From Fimenecus sp964540535 (GTDB lineage Bacteria; Bacillota; Clostridia; Oscillospirales; Acutalibacteraceae), in NCBI GenBank assembly GCA_964540535.1, contig CAZIMO010000004.1, positions 150,276 to 214,275 of the forward strand: DNA of 64,000 bases, given 5' to 3'. This document shows positions 42,049 through 50,578 of the stretch, piece by piece. The notes beneath the pieces were generated by a model. That model did not search any database and was not told the DNA's origin. It saw nothing but the letters and a program-made list of their open reading frames with translations. Numbering within the stretch: position 1 is the first letter of the stretch; each line of letters begins with the position of its first letter. The translations under genes were made by a program, and so were the position numbers.

Positions 42049-42489
42049 TTATTCGCCCACCATTACTGTCATTTCGGCAGTGATGTTCGTATAAAGCTTA
42101 ACCTCTATTTTATATGAGCCGAAGTTTTTAATATCATCCATTGTGATTTTTCTTTTATCAACCTTAACGCCAAACTGCTTTGCGATTTCTGCTGCAACCT
42201 CTTTTGAAGTTACCGAACCGAAAAGCTTGCCGTTGCTGCCTGCTTTTGCAGTCATTTTTACGGTTTTGCCTTGAAGCTTTGCCTTTGACTCATTAGCCGC
42301 CGCAATTTCAACATCAATTTTATGCTGATTTGACTGCTCGCGGTTGCGAAGCTCTGTAAGGCTTTGTGCGTTAGCCTCAGTTGCAAGTCCTTTTGGGAAA
42401 AGGAAGTTTCTTGCATAACCGTCAGAAGCTTTTACTTTTTCGCCCTTTTTACCCAAGCCTTTTACATCTGCTTTCAAAATTACATCCAT
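42049..42489 (-). CDS. rplI: 50S ribosomal protein L9
   Basis: rRNA-binding protein at the base of the L1 stalk. The sequence begins MDVILKADVKGLGKKGEKVKASDGYARNFL-type, with NFLFPKGLA at residues ~27-35, the L9 signature, then a long helix and a C-terminal domain (LFGSVTSKEVAAEI). 146 residues. TGAGGTAT SD. Part of gdpP-rplI-dnaB, a conserved Firmicute order. Confidence 0.97.
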   Translation of the reverse strand: MDVILKADVKGLGKKGEKVKASDGYARNFLFPKGLATEANAQSLTELRNREQSNQHKIDVEIAAANESKAKLQGKTVKMTAKAGSNGKLFGSVTSKEVAAEIAKQFGVKVDKRKITMDDIKNFGSYKIEVKLYTNITAEMTVMVGE

Positions 42490-42505
42490 TATATATACCT
42501 CATTT

Positions 42506-44503
42506 CTACTGATTGTCTTTTACTGAATCTATTGCATTTTTAAGACGCGAAAGTGCGTTTTCAAATGTTTCGCCTTGAAGCTGCGCCGCTGACATTGTTT
42601 GATGTCCGCCGCCTCCCAAATCCTCCATAACAAGCTGAACATTAAGTTCGCCGTATGAACGCGCCGAAATATTGATAGTATCGCCTGTTTTGAACACTGT
42701 GAATGACGCAATAACATCGTCAATATTGAGAAGTTCATCTGCCGCTTGACTTGCCACAATACGTACATTTTCACATTCAAAATCAATTACACCGACTGCA
42801 CAGTTTTCATACATTGCGGCATTTTTCACAACCTCGCTCTTATCCTTTTGCGTTTTCATACTGTTTGAGAAAAGTTGTTTCACCTTAACTGTGTCCGCAC
42901 CCATTGAACGAAGATAAGCCGCCGCCTCAAAGGTACGCACACCTGTTTTCATAACAAAATTCTTTGTATCAAGCGTTATACCCGACATAAGTGCTTCTGC
43001 ACAGACCTGCGGTACTTTAACATCGGCGTCGATATATTCTATAAGCTCTGTCACCATTTCCGACGCCGAAGAAGCGTTTGGCTCATGATAGAAAATAACA
43101 GCTTTATTGATATGGTCAACGGTTTTTCTGTGATGGTCAATTACCACAACGGTATTCACCAAATCAAAAAGCTCCTGATATTCCAAAAAACTCTTGCGGT
43201 GAGTATCCACAACCACTAAAAGAGTGCGTTTATCAATATATTCTTCAGCGTCTTCCGGTTCAACAAGAAGATGATCCATACCGTTAGCAATAAGATGCTT
43301 TGCAAGGGGCATTGCGAGAGTTGTTTTGGAGGACATTACAATTTTAGCGTCTTTGCCCAGGGCATTGCATATAACCGCCATACCAACGGCAGAGCCGAGA
43401 GCGTCTAAATCGGCAAAGCGATGTCCCATAACAAGCACATTACTGCTTGATTTAATAATTTCGCCGATAGCGGAAGCTACCATTCGTGTGCGGACTTTAG
43501 TACGTTTTTCAACGCCTTTTGATACTCCGCCGAAAAATTCAAAATCGTTTTTATCGGTTTTAATGGCAATCTGGTCGCCGCCCCTGCCCATTGCCATATC
43601 AAGAGCTTGACGGGCTACGGTTTCACACTCGGGAAGCGTTGCGCCTGCACCTGCACCGATTGACAAAGTAATACCCACAGCCTTTCCGTTATATGTATAT
43701 GAACGGACTGCGGCAAGAAGCGGAAACTTATCAGCTTTCATTCGCTCAAAGCTTTCTTTTTCGCACAAAGCGATAAATCGGTTATTGCCGAGCTTGCGTG
43801 AAATACAGTTATACTGTGCGAAATAATTTTCCGCTATGCTTTCAACATCGCCGAGTATTCCCGCCTTTTGGCTTTCACGGAAATCACGCAGAGAGTCTTC
43901 AACACCGTCAAGACTTATAACCATTAAAACAGGTCGGGATTTATCGTAAACGGTTCTGTAATTTTTAAGCTCGGTATCTTCTACGAAATAAAGAGAATAA
44001 ACCGTTTCGCCCTTATAAGCGGTACTGCCCGAAAATACGGTATATTTTTTGTTGCTGTATTCGCACTCAATATACATATTTTCACGAATAACATTGATGC
44101 CCTGCCCCGATGTAAACTGCTTTACATCAACGCCCTCTGCCGGCTTCTCTTTTAAGAAAACACGCTTAAAGATGTTATTATACCATATTATTTTATCAGT
44201 ATTATCAAAAAGGACTACAGGCAAAGGAAAACTTCGCAGTTCGCCGTTTTCTTCTGCCGAAAAATTCTTTTCAAGCTCTGTAACAATACCGCGAAGTCTG
44301 CGGTAATCCATATCCTTTAAAATAAATCCCATAAGACACAGCACGGCAATAACAATTACAGCGGCAATTGCAATGTAATAATTATAATAAATTAAGGCAC
44401 AGGTAAGCAAAGCGCTCACGATAATAAAAAGGAATGTAATAGGATACACCTTAAAAAGCGCTTTAATTCTGTTATCTTTATTCGGTTTGCCCTGCTTTTT
44501 CAT
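42506..44503 (-). CDS. gdpP: Cyclic-di-AMP phosphodiesterase GdpP (YybT)
   Basis: Membrane-bound enzyme that hydrolyses c-di-AMP and so affects osmotic balance and cell-wall homeostasis. Two spans (residues ~20-60), a degenerate PAS-like segment, a degenerate GGDEF domain (~190-320) and a DHH-DHHA1 module: MGHRFADLDALGSAV (from ~359), DHHRK at 456-460 and GGGGHQ near 640. All DHH metal ligands appear intact. 665 residues. AAGGTGAT SD. Confidence 0.96.
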   Translation of the reverse strand: MKKQGKPNKDNRIKALFKVYPITFLFIIVSALLTCALIYYNYYIAIAAVIVIAVLCLMGFILKDMDYRRLRGIVTELEKNFSAEENGELRSFPLPVVLFDNTDKIIWYNNIFKRVFLKEKPAEGVDVKQFTSGQGINVIRENMYIECEYSNKKYTVFSGSTAYKGETVYSLYFVEDTELKNYRTVYDKSRPVLMVISLDGVEDSLRDFRESQKAGILGDVESIAENYFAQYNCISRKLGNNRFIALCEKESFERMKADKFPLLAAVRSYTYNGKAVGITLSIGAGAGATLPECETVARQALDMAMGRGGDQIAIKTDKNDFEFFGGVSKGVEKRTKVRTRMVASAIGEIIKSSSNVLVMGHRFADLDALGSAVGMAVICNALGKDAKIVMSSKTTLAMPLAKHLIANGMDHLLVEPEDAEEYIDKRTLLVVVDTHRKSFLEYQELFDLVNTVVVIDHHRKTVDHINKAVIFYHEPNASSASEMVTELIEYIDADVKVPQVCAEALMSGITLDTKNFVMKTGVRTFEAAAYLRSMGADTVKVKQLFSNSMKTQKDKSEVVKNAAMYENCAVGVIDFECENVRIVASQAADELLNIDDVIASFTVFKTGDTINISARSYGELNVQLVMEDLGGGGHQTMSAAQLQGETFENALSRLKNAIDSVKDNQ

Positions 44504-44518
44504 CTAATCACCTTAAAA

Positions 44519-46375
44519 CTATACAGCGGTTATGATAGGAAGCACCATAGGGCTTCGCTTTGTTCTTTCATAGAGAAGATGGGAAATATCATCTCTTATT
44601 CTGTTTCTGATTGTACTCCAATCTATCCTACCCTCATAAACACACTCGTCAATGGCAATCTGCGCCACAAGCTTTGCTTCGGCAATAAGCCTTTCGGAAT
44701 CACGCACATAGACAAATCCGCGCGATACAATATCGGGACCCGAAAGCAAAAGTCCTGTTTCTTTTTCGATTACCGCACTGATTATCATAAGACCGTCTTC
44801 TGCAAGACGCTTACGCTCTCGGATAACCGCATTTCCAACATCACCAACGCCGTAACCGTCAACAAAAACCTTGCCTGCCGTAACATTTTCAAGCACGGTC
44901 ATTTTACGTTTTGTAAGTTCAACCTGTCTACCGTTATCTGCAATAAATATGTTACCCGATGCTATGCCCATACTTTCGGCAAGCTGCGCGTGCTTGCGAA
45001 GATGCTTTTGCTCGCCGTGAACAGGAATAAAGAATTTCGGCTTTGCAAGGCTTAACATAAGTTTAAGTTCTTCCTGACAAGCGTGACCCGAAACATGAAC
45101 ATCGTACATTTTTTCATAAACAACTTCCGCACCGCGTTTCAAAAGTTCGTCAACAACCTTGCCGACAGTCTTTTCATTACCGGGAATTGGCGTAGCGGAG
45201 ATAATAACATAGTCTCCACTGCCGATCTCAACCCTGCGATGCTCGGAAAAAGCCATTCTGTAAAGCGCTGACATAGGTTCGCCTTGACTGCCTGTTGTAA
45301 TAATAACAAGCTTATCGTCGGGATAGCGAGACACCATATCAATACTTATTAAAATTCCCTCGGGAACATTAAGATAGCCAAGCTTTGAAGCGGTTTCAAC
45401 CACATTTTCAAGGCTTCTGCCCGAAAGAGCAACCTTTCTGCCGACGGATTTAGCAACATCAATAATCTGCTGAACACGGTGGATATTTGACGCAAAGGTT
45501 GCAACAATAAGACGCTTGCCGTCTGCCTTTTGAAAAAGTCTTTCAAATGACTCGCCCACCGTTTTTTCACTTGCGGTAAATCCGGGACGCTGTGCATTGG
45601 TAGAATCGGAAAGCAGGCATAATATGCCTTTTTCGCCCAGCTTTGCAATATGGGCTAAATCTATAACATCGCCGTCAATAGGTGTTGTATCAATTTTAAA
45701 GTCGCCTGTCTGCAAAATAAGACCTGCGGGCGAATTGATTGCAAGCGCCAAAGCGTCGGGAATTGAGTGATTTACATGAATTGCCTCGACTTCAAAACAG
45801 CCAAGCTTTATTTTATCTTTCGGCTTAATCACATTAAGCTTTGCAATATCAAGAATTTTATGCTCTCTCAGCTTATTTTCAATAAGACCGATTGTAAGTT
45901 TTGTTCCGTATACGGGAATATTTACGCGCTGAAGAAGATATGCCAGTCCGCCGATATGGTCCTCGTGACCGTGAGTTATAAAAATACCCTTAATTTTATC
46001 TGCATTTTCTTCAACATAAGTAAAATCGGGAATAACAAGGTCAACACCCAGCATATCGGGTTCGGGAAATGCAAGACCGCAATCAACAAGAATCATATCG
46101 CCGTTGCACTCATAAAGTGTCATATTCTTGCCGACCTCATTGAGTCCGCCCAAAAACGCGATTTTTATTCCAATTTCGGGCTTTTTCGGCGCTCTGTTTC
46201 TTTTATTCTGTTGAGATTTGCCTGTACTCGGTTTATTTGTATTCTTTGACGTCTGTTTTTTGCCGACATTATTCTTTTTCGCTTTATTATTGGCAGTTTT
46301 GCCTGTCTGCTTGAGCTTTGAAGCTTGCTTGGCTTCGTTATTCTGAACTGTTTTTTCGTTTTTTTTCGTTGCCAT
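44519..46375 (-). CDS. rnjA: Ribonuclease J with basic N-terminal extension
   Basis: Metallo-beta-lactamase/beta-CASP nuclease with endo- and 5'-3' exonuclease activity, central to mRNA decay and rRNA maturation in Firmicutes. The zinc motif HGHEDH is at 135-140; further motifs are DSTNAQRPG, ATFASNIHR and HVSGHACQEE. The first ~66 residues are a Lys/Asn/Gln-rich low-complexity extension absent from Bacillus RNase J. The ATG at 46375 has an AAAGGAGGAA SD; the longer frame (33 codons more) is rejected. 618 residues. It heads a seven-gene operon. Confidence 0.95.
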   Translation of the reverse strand: MATKKNEKTVQNNEAKQASKLKQTGKTANNKAKKNNVGKKQTSKNTNKPSTGKSQQNKRNRAPKKPEIGIKIAFLGGLNEVGKNMTLYECNGDMILVDCGLAFPEPDMLGVDLVIPDFTYVEENADKIKGIFITHGHEDHIGGLAYLLQRVNIPVYGTKLTIGLIENKLREHKILDIAKLNVIKPKDKIKLGCFEVEAIHVNHSIPDALALAINSPAGLILQTGDFKIDTTPIDGDVIDLAHIAKLGEKGILCLLSDSTNAQRPGFTASEKTVGESFERLFQKADGKRLIVATFASNIHRVQQIIDVAKSVGRKVALSGRSLENVVETASKLGYLNVPEGILISIDMVSRYPDDKLVIITTGSQGEPMSALYRMAFSEHRRVEIGSGDYVIISATPIPGNEKTVGKVVDELLKRGAEVVYEKMYDVHVSGHACQEELKLMLSLAKPKFFIPVHGEQKHLRKHAQLAESMGIASGNIFIADNGRQVELTKRKMTVLENVTAGKVFVDGYGVGDVGNAVIRERKRLAEDGLMIISAVIEKETGLLLSGPDIVSRGFVYVRDSERLIAEAKLVAQIAIDECVYEGRIDWSTIRNRIRDDISHLLYERTKRSPMVLPIITAV

Positions 46376-46499
46376 ATTTCCTCCTTTATAAAATGAAAAC
46401 TTAAATATATGTATAGGACAATAAAATTTACAGGACTTAATAAATATTATATAATTATATGCACAAAAACCCATAATATCTCAATATATTAGTCATTAT

Positions 46500-46528
46500 A
46501 TAATACTATCTTTTATAAGAAATGTCAA
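46500..46528 (-). promoter_or_regulatory. Sigma-A promoter of rnjA-gdpP-rplI-dnaB-tilS-hpt-ftsH
   Basis: Minus strand perfect TTGACA (46523-46528), 17-nt spacer, TATTAT (46500-46505). It leaves an AT-rich leader of about 115 nt with no recognised element. Confidence 0.7.
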
Positions 46529-46574
46529 GGCAGGCAAAATTCAGAAAAGAACAAAAAATATTGCGGTTATTCTA

Positions 46575-46603
46575 TTGAGAAAATCGTAAAGACATGATAA
46601 AAT
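46575..46603 (+). promoter_or_regulatory. Predicted sigma-A promoter of rnhA
   Basis: TTGAGA (46575-46580), 17-nt spacer, TAAAAT (46598-46603), divergent from the rnjA promoter. Confidence 0.6.
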
Positions 46604-46643
46604 TAGTTTAGTGATTTTTTAAAGTTTTTATACCGAGGTTTAT

Positions 46644-47090
46644 ATGGAAAAGCTTACTTTTGTTGAAATTTTTACAGACGGCGCTTGCTCCGGAAACCCA
46701 GGACCCGGGGGCTGGGGAACAATTCTTCGCTGTAACGGAGTTGAAAAAGAGCTTTCGGGCGGTGAAAAGAATACTACCAACAACCGTATGGAGCTGTTGG
46801 CTGTAATTAACGGACTTGAAGCGCTTAAACGGCAGTGCAGGGTTAAAATTTATTCAGATTCTTCTTATGTGGTAAACGGCATAACAAAGGGCTGGGCTGA
46901 AAGCTGGCGAAGAAACAATTGGCGTAAATCAGACAAAAAGCCTGCTCTTAATCCCGATTTATGGGAACGGCTTCTTAATCTGCTTGCGAAGCACGAATAC
47001 GAATTTGAATGGGTAAAAGGGCACGCAGGGCACCCCGAAAACGAGCGTTGCGACGCGTTGGCTGTTGCTTATTCACAAAAATTCAAATAA
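46644..47090 (+). CDS. rnhA: Ribonuclease HI
   Basis: Cleaves RNA of RNA-DNA hybrids. The four catalytic acids can be placed: Asp in FTDGACSGNPGPGGWG near residue 11, Glu in NRMELLAVINGLEAL near 51, Asp in YSDSSYVVNG near 73 and Asp in NERCDALA near 139. 148 residues, bacterial type without an N-terminal HBD domain. CCGAGGT SD. The genome also carries rnhB in this window, so both classes are present. Confidence 0.96.
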   Translation: MEKLTFVEIFTDGACSGNPGPGGWGTILRCNGVEKELSGGEKNTTNNRMELLAVINGLEALKRQCRVKIYSDSSYVVNGITKGWAESWRRNNWRKSDKKPALNPDLWERLLNLLAKHEYEFEWVKGHAGHPENERCDALAVAYSQKFK

Positions 47091-47115
47091 AAATCAAGCA
47101 TTTTTTTATTTTTTG

Positions 47116-47144
47116 TTGATTATTGCTTCACAATGTGCTATACT
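47116..47144 (+). promoter_or_regulatory. Predicted sigma-A promoter of MFS transporter
   Basis: TTGATT (47116-47121), 17-nt spacer, TATACT (47139-47144). Confidence 0.65.
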
Positions 47145-47198
47145 GAAAAATGTGTATTTTTGCAATATACTGATTTTACAAAAAGGCGTGATTGAAAA

Positions 47199-48836
47199 GT
47201 GGAAAACACAAACACAACCACAGTTACCGAAGAGGTTGAAGTACAAGCTGTTGAAGCAGAAGTACAGCAGGCTTCGTCTTCTAACAGAAGATATCTTCGT
47301 CCAAAAGAAATTGCAGGTTATCTTCTTACATCTTTCGGGCAGAAAAACTTGAGCCAGTATGTTAATGCGTTCCGTCAGTTCTTTGCTATCAGCTTTCTCG
47401 GAATGTCGGGCAGTACATACGGTATTATTATGTTCATTGAGTCTATCTATGACGCAGTTGATGACTCGATTTCGGGTCTTATCATTGACAGAACAAGAAC
47501 CCGTTGGGGCAGACTTCGTCCTTGGCTTGTCATTCCCACACCGTTCTGGGCAATTGCAATGATAATGCTCTTCACCACTCCCGCATTTCTTGTTCACGAG
47601 TGGCAAAAGATTATTTGGACCGTTGTTGCTATTTTTGTCTATAACCTCGGTATGTCATACTTTGGTGCATGGACAATTATGCTTTATAACATTACGCCGA
47701 ACAACAATGAGCGTGACAATCTTATTGCTACCTCAAAGTTTACAGAACTTTTCGGTACATTCTTACCGTCAATTGCATCAATGTTCGTCGGTTTCTTACC
47801 AAAGCTAACTGACAACAAGGTAGGTATGCAGGATATTTACACCGGATTTGCTGTTGCTATCGGTTTAATTGCGGCATTCACTGCATTCTTCGGATTCTAT
47901 ACCATGAGAGAAAGAGTTCCTCTCGCTTCCCGTGAACAGATGCAGGAAGTAGGCATTATTGAGTCATTCAAGAATGTTTTCAAGAACAGACCTATGTTTA
48001 TTCTTGTGCTTTCAGGCTTCTTTAACGGATTTAAGTCAGTAGGTGCTTCAAGTGAAAGCTTCTATTGGATGCACAACTCAAAAAACATTGCCCACGGTTC
48101 TATTGCAGGTATTTTTACAGGTATTCCGAACTACATTATGGTTCCGCTTGCTCCTAAACTTATCCGTAAATTCGGTGCTAAAAAGGTTGCGGTTTGTTCA
48201 GGTCTTTTCGCAGGTGTTGCATACGCAGGAACATTCCTTGTAGGTATTTTCGGTAACGGCGGTCAGGGATTCCTTGTTAACTGGGAAGGTCAAAACACCA
48301 TTGTAAACCTTGCTTTTCTTACACTCTGTCTTACAATATGCGGACTTCCCAACCAGCTTATGAATGTTGCAGGCGCTGTTCTTCAAGGCGATGTCTACGA
48401 TTACAGCGAATGGAAAACAGGTATGAGAAACGAAGCGCTTGTTCAGACTGTTCAGAATTACTTCGGTAAGGCTGCAAACTCAATTACACAGCTTCTTTCG
48501 GGCGTTGTTATTTCAGCAGTCGGTTATGTTGCTCATAAAGATGAATTCGGCAACATTGTTCCCGAATCAAACCACAACACACTTCTCGGTTTCTGGGCTA
48601 TTTTCTGCTTGATGCCCGCAATTGCCCGCTTCCTTTACGGTGTAGTTCTTATGTTCTTCAATGTTGACGGCGATGTTAAAAAGCAAATGCTTGCTGACCT
48701 TGAGGTTAGACGCCGTGAAAGACTTGAAAGCTTGAACACAAATGAAAATGCAGAAGATATCACAGAAACAAACACAGAAGCTTCTGTTGATACAGCACCG
48801 CAGTCAAGCGGTTCAGAAGTACTCGGTACAGAATAA
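47199..48836 (+). CDS. GPH-type sugar:cation symporter (MFS)
   Basis: Polytopic membrane protein of 545 residues with about twelve spans, of the glycoside-pentoside-hexuronide family (MelB-like). Supporting motifs: SIYDAVDDSISGLIIDRTRTRWGRLRPWL-type loop 2-3 near residue 95, and GDVYDYSEWKTGMRNEA in the central loop. An acidic, Gln/Ser-rich N-terminal tail of about 30 residues and a similar C-terminal tail are longer than usual. GTG start with an AAGGCGTGA SD. Monocistronic with a strong terminator. The sugar cannot be told from sequence. Confidence 0.88.
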   Translation: MENTNTTTVTEEVEVQAVEAEVQQASSSNRRYLRPKEIAGYLLTSFGQKNLSQYVNAFRQFFAISFLGMSGSTYGIIMFIESIYDAVDDSISGLIIDRTRTRWGRLRPWLVIPTPFWAIAMIMLFTTPAFLVHEWQKIIWTVVAIFVYNLGMSYFGAWTIMLYNITPNNNERDNLIATSKFTELFGTFLPSIASMFVGFLPKLTDNKVGMQDIYTGFAVAIGLIAAFTAFFGFYTMRERVPLASREQMQEVGIIESFKNVFKNRPMFILVLSGFFNGFKSVGASSESFYWMHNSKNIAHGSIAGIFTGIPNYIMVPLAPKLIRKFGAKKVAVCSGLFAGVAYAGTFLVGIFGNGGQGFLVNWEGQNTIVNLAFLTLCLTICGLPNQLMNVAGAVLQGDVYDYSEWKTGMRNEALVQTVQNYFGKAANSITQLLSGVVISAVGYVAHKDEFGNIVPESNHNTLLGFWAIFCLMPAIARFLYGVVLMFFNVDGDVKKQMLADLEVRRRERLESLNTNENAEDITETNTEASVDTAPQSSGSEVLGTE

Positions 48837-48853
48837 AATTCAATCACATATTA

Positions 48854-48883
48854 AAAACCGACTCGCCTTGAGTCGGTTTTTTG
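48854..48883 (+). terminator. MFS transporter terminator
   Basis: A perfect stem, AAAACCGACTC-GCCTT-GAGTCGGTTTT, plus T-run. Confidence 0.92.
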
Positions 48884-48907
48884 TTGTCTTTTTTTACGGT
48901 ATAAAAA

Positions 48908-48934
48908 AGACGGCAAGGATAAACCCTGCCGTCT
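48908..48934 (-). terminator. Terminator of the glp-like operon
   Basis: AGACGGCA.GG / CC.TGCCGTCT, followed on the minus strand by TTTTTTAT. Its core (GGCAGGGTT ... CTGCC) resembles the radC terminator at 59640. Confidence 0.85.
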
Positions 48935-48945
48935 GCTAAACTGAT

Positions 48946-49308
48946 TTATTCAGCGTTATTTGTTGCTACAATATTAACACCTGTACCGAGAATATTTTCA
49001 ATTACGACATCTCCGATATTTACAGGAGCTTTAATTGAAGCCTCGTTGATAACCTTCATACAATCCATCATCATTCCCTTAGGAATGGGATTTGAAGATT
49101 TTACAGGCACAACATAAGCCTTGCCGCCCTCAACCTTAACGGTAGTTGTGAGCATTCTTGTGGGACTTGTAACCTCTGTGCGTGCATAAGCATCACCGCG
49201 TTTACAGGTATTGCCTGTAACATCAGCAACATTGCCGTCAGCATCAAAAGTAACAGTAATAGAACAGCCTAAAGGACAGGCTACGCATACAAGTTCTCTT
49301 TTTTCCAT
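48946..49308 (-). CDS. DUF1667 family protein
   Basis: A 120-residue protein of the DUF1667 family, which commonly follows the two FAD enzymes of anaerobic glycerol metabolism and is thought to be an iron-sulfur or metal-binding partner. Cysteines appear as CVACPLGC near residue 8, NTCKRG near residue 33 and MDCMKV near residue 80. GGAGGCG SD. It is the last gene of a three-gene operon; role inferred from context only. Confidence 0.88.
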   Translation of the reverse strand: MEKRELVCVACPLGCSITVTFDADGNVADVTGNTCKRGDAYARTEVTSPTRMLTTTVKVEGGKAYVVPVKSSNPIPKGMMMDCMKVINEASIKAPVNIGDVVIENILGTGVNIVATNNAE

Positions 49309-49312
49309 TTAC

Positions 49313-50566
49313 TTACGCCTCCACTCTGACTGTTATTGTTGAATTTGCAGGAAGTTCTGCGATTACCGACTGTTTCAGTGTAACATACTCCATTTCGCCC
49401 GGGCAAAGCTTTTTCTTTTTCTTTGAAAGAAGCTCTTTCCCGTCACATTCAACTACGATTTTTGCGTTGCTGAACACTGCGCCTACACGGAAATAAAGTT
49501 TAACATCACAGTCAGTTTCACGGTTAATTCTTTGCGGAACGATATAACGAACACCGTTGACACCCTGTGTATTAACACACTCGCCCGTTACCTTTTCGCC
49601 CTTTATGTATTTAGCTGCGCCAAGACCTGCAATTTGGCTTTCTTCTGTAACATAGTCAACAAGATCGTGAACCTGCAAAACATTACCGCAGGCAAACACA
49701 CCTGAATGCTCTGTTTCACGGTATTCATCAACACGAGGACCGTTTGTAATTCTGTCAAGCTCAAGTCCCGAATTTTTTGAAAGCTCGTTTTCGGGAATAA
49801 GTCCGACAGAGAGCATCAATGTATCACAGGGAACATATTCCTCTGTTCCCGGAATGGGCTGAAGCTTTTCATCAACCTTGGCAATTGTAACACCCTCAAG
49901 TCTTTCTTTACCGTGAGTTGCAACAACCGTACAGCTAAGTTTAAGGGGAATGCCGAAGTCGTCAAGACACTGAACGATATTACGGGTAAGACCACCCGAA
50001 TACGGCATAAGCTCGCAAACCATTTTAACCTTTGCGCCCTCAAGAGTCATACGGCGAGCCATAATAAGACCGATGTCACCGGAGCCGAGAATAACGACCT
50101 CATGGCCCGGCATATAACCGTCAATATTTACATATTTCTGTGCAGTACCTGCTGTCATAATACCGGACGCGCGGCTGCCGGCAATATTCAAAGCTCCTCT
50201 TGGTCTTTCACGGCAACCCATTGCAAGAACTACTGCCTTCGCGTTGATTTTAAGAAGTCCGTCTTTTTTGTTAACTGCGGTAACAACATTGTTATCATCA
50301 ATATCAAGAACCATTGTGTCAGTCTTAACATCAATATCGGTATCTGCAAGAAGCTTCATAAATCTGCCGGCATATTCGGGTCCCGAAAGCTCTTCGCCGA
50401 AATAGTGCAGACCGAAGCCTGTATGAATACACTGTTCAAGGATGCCGCCGAGAGTTTCGGCGCGTTCCAATACGATAATTTTTTCAACACCGTTTTCTTT
50501 AGCTTTAAGAGCCGCAGCCATACCGGCAGGGCCGCCGCCAACAACGGCAAGTTCATAATTCAACAT
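49313..50566 (-). CDS. FAD/NAD(P)-dependent oxidoreductase
   Basis: A 417-residue pyridine-nucleotide-disulfide-type flavoprotein. FAD motif VVGGGPAGMAAALKAKENG at the start, NAD motif VILGSGDIGLIMARRMTLEG near residue 150 and FAD motif GVFACGNVLQVHDLVD near residue 290. A CRERPRG segment follows ALAMG-like sequence. It sits between a GlpA-like dehydrogenase and DUF1667, so it probably passes electrons from glycerol-3-phosphate to NAD(P) or another acceptor, replacing the GlpBC subunits. GTGAGGTG SD. Confidence 0.88.
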   Translation of the reverse strand: MLNYELAVVGGGPAGMAAALKAKENGVEKIIVLERAETLGGILEQCIHTGFGLHYFGEELSGPEYAGRFMKLLADTDIDVKTDTMVLDIDDNNVVTAVNKKDGLLKINAKAVVLAMGCRERPRGALNIAGSRASGIMTAGTAQKYVNIDGYMPGHEVVILGSGDIGLIMARRMTLEGAKVKMVCELMPYSGGLTRNIVQCLDDFGIPLKLSCTVVATHGKERLEGVTIAKVDEKLQPIPGTEEYVPCDTLMLSVGLIPENELSKNSGLELDRITNGPRVDEYRETEHSGVFACGNVLQVHDLVDYVTEESQIAGLGAAKYIKGEKVTGECVNTQGVNGVRYIVPQRINRETDCDVKLYFRVGAVFSNAKIVVECDGKELLSKKKKKLCPGEMEYVTLKQSVIAELPANSTITVRVEA

Positions 50567-50578
50567 CTTCGCCGCACC

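Noticed and set aside
47065..47606. Frames overlapping the start of the MFS transporter on both strands
   Set aside because: Out-of-frame shadows; the GTG-started transporter frame has promoter, SD and homology.
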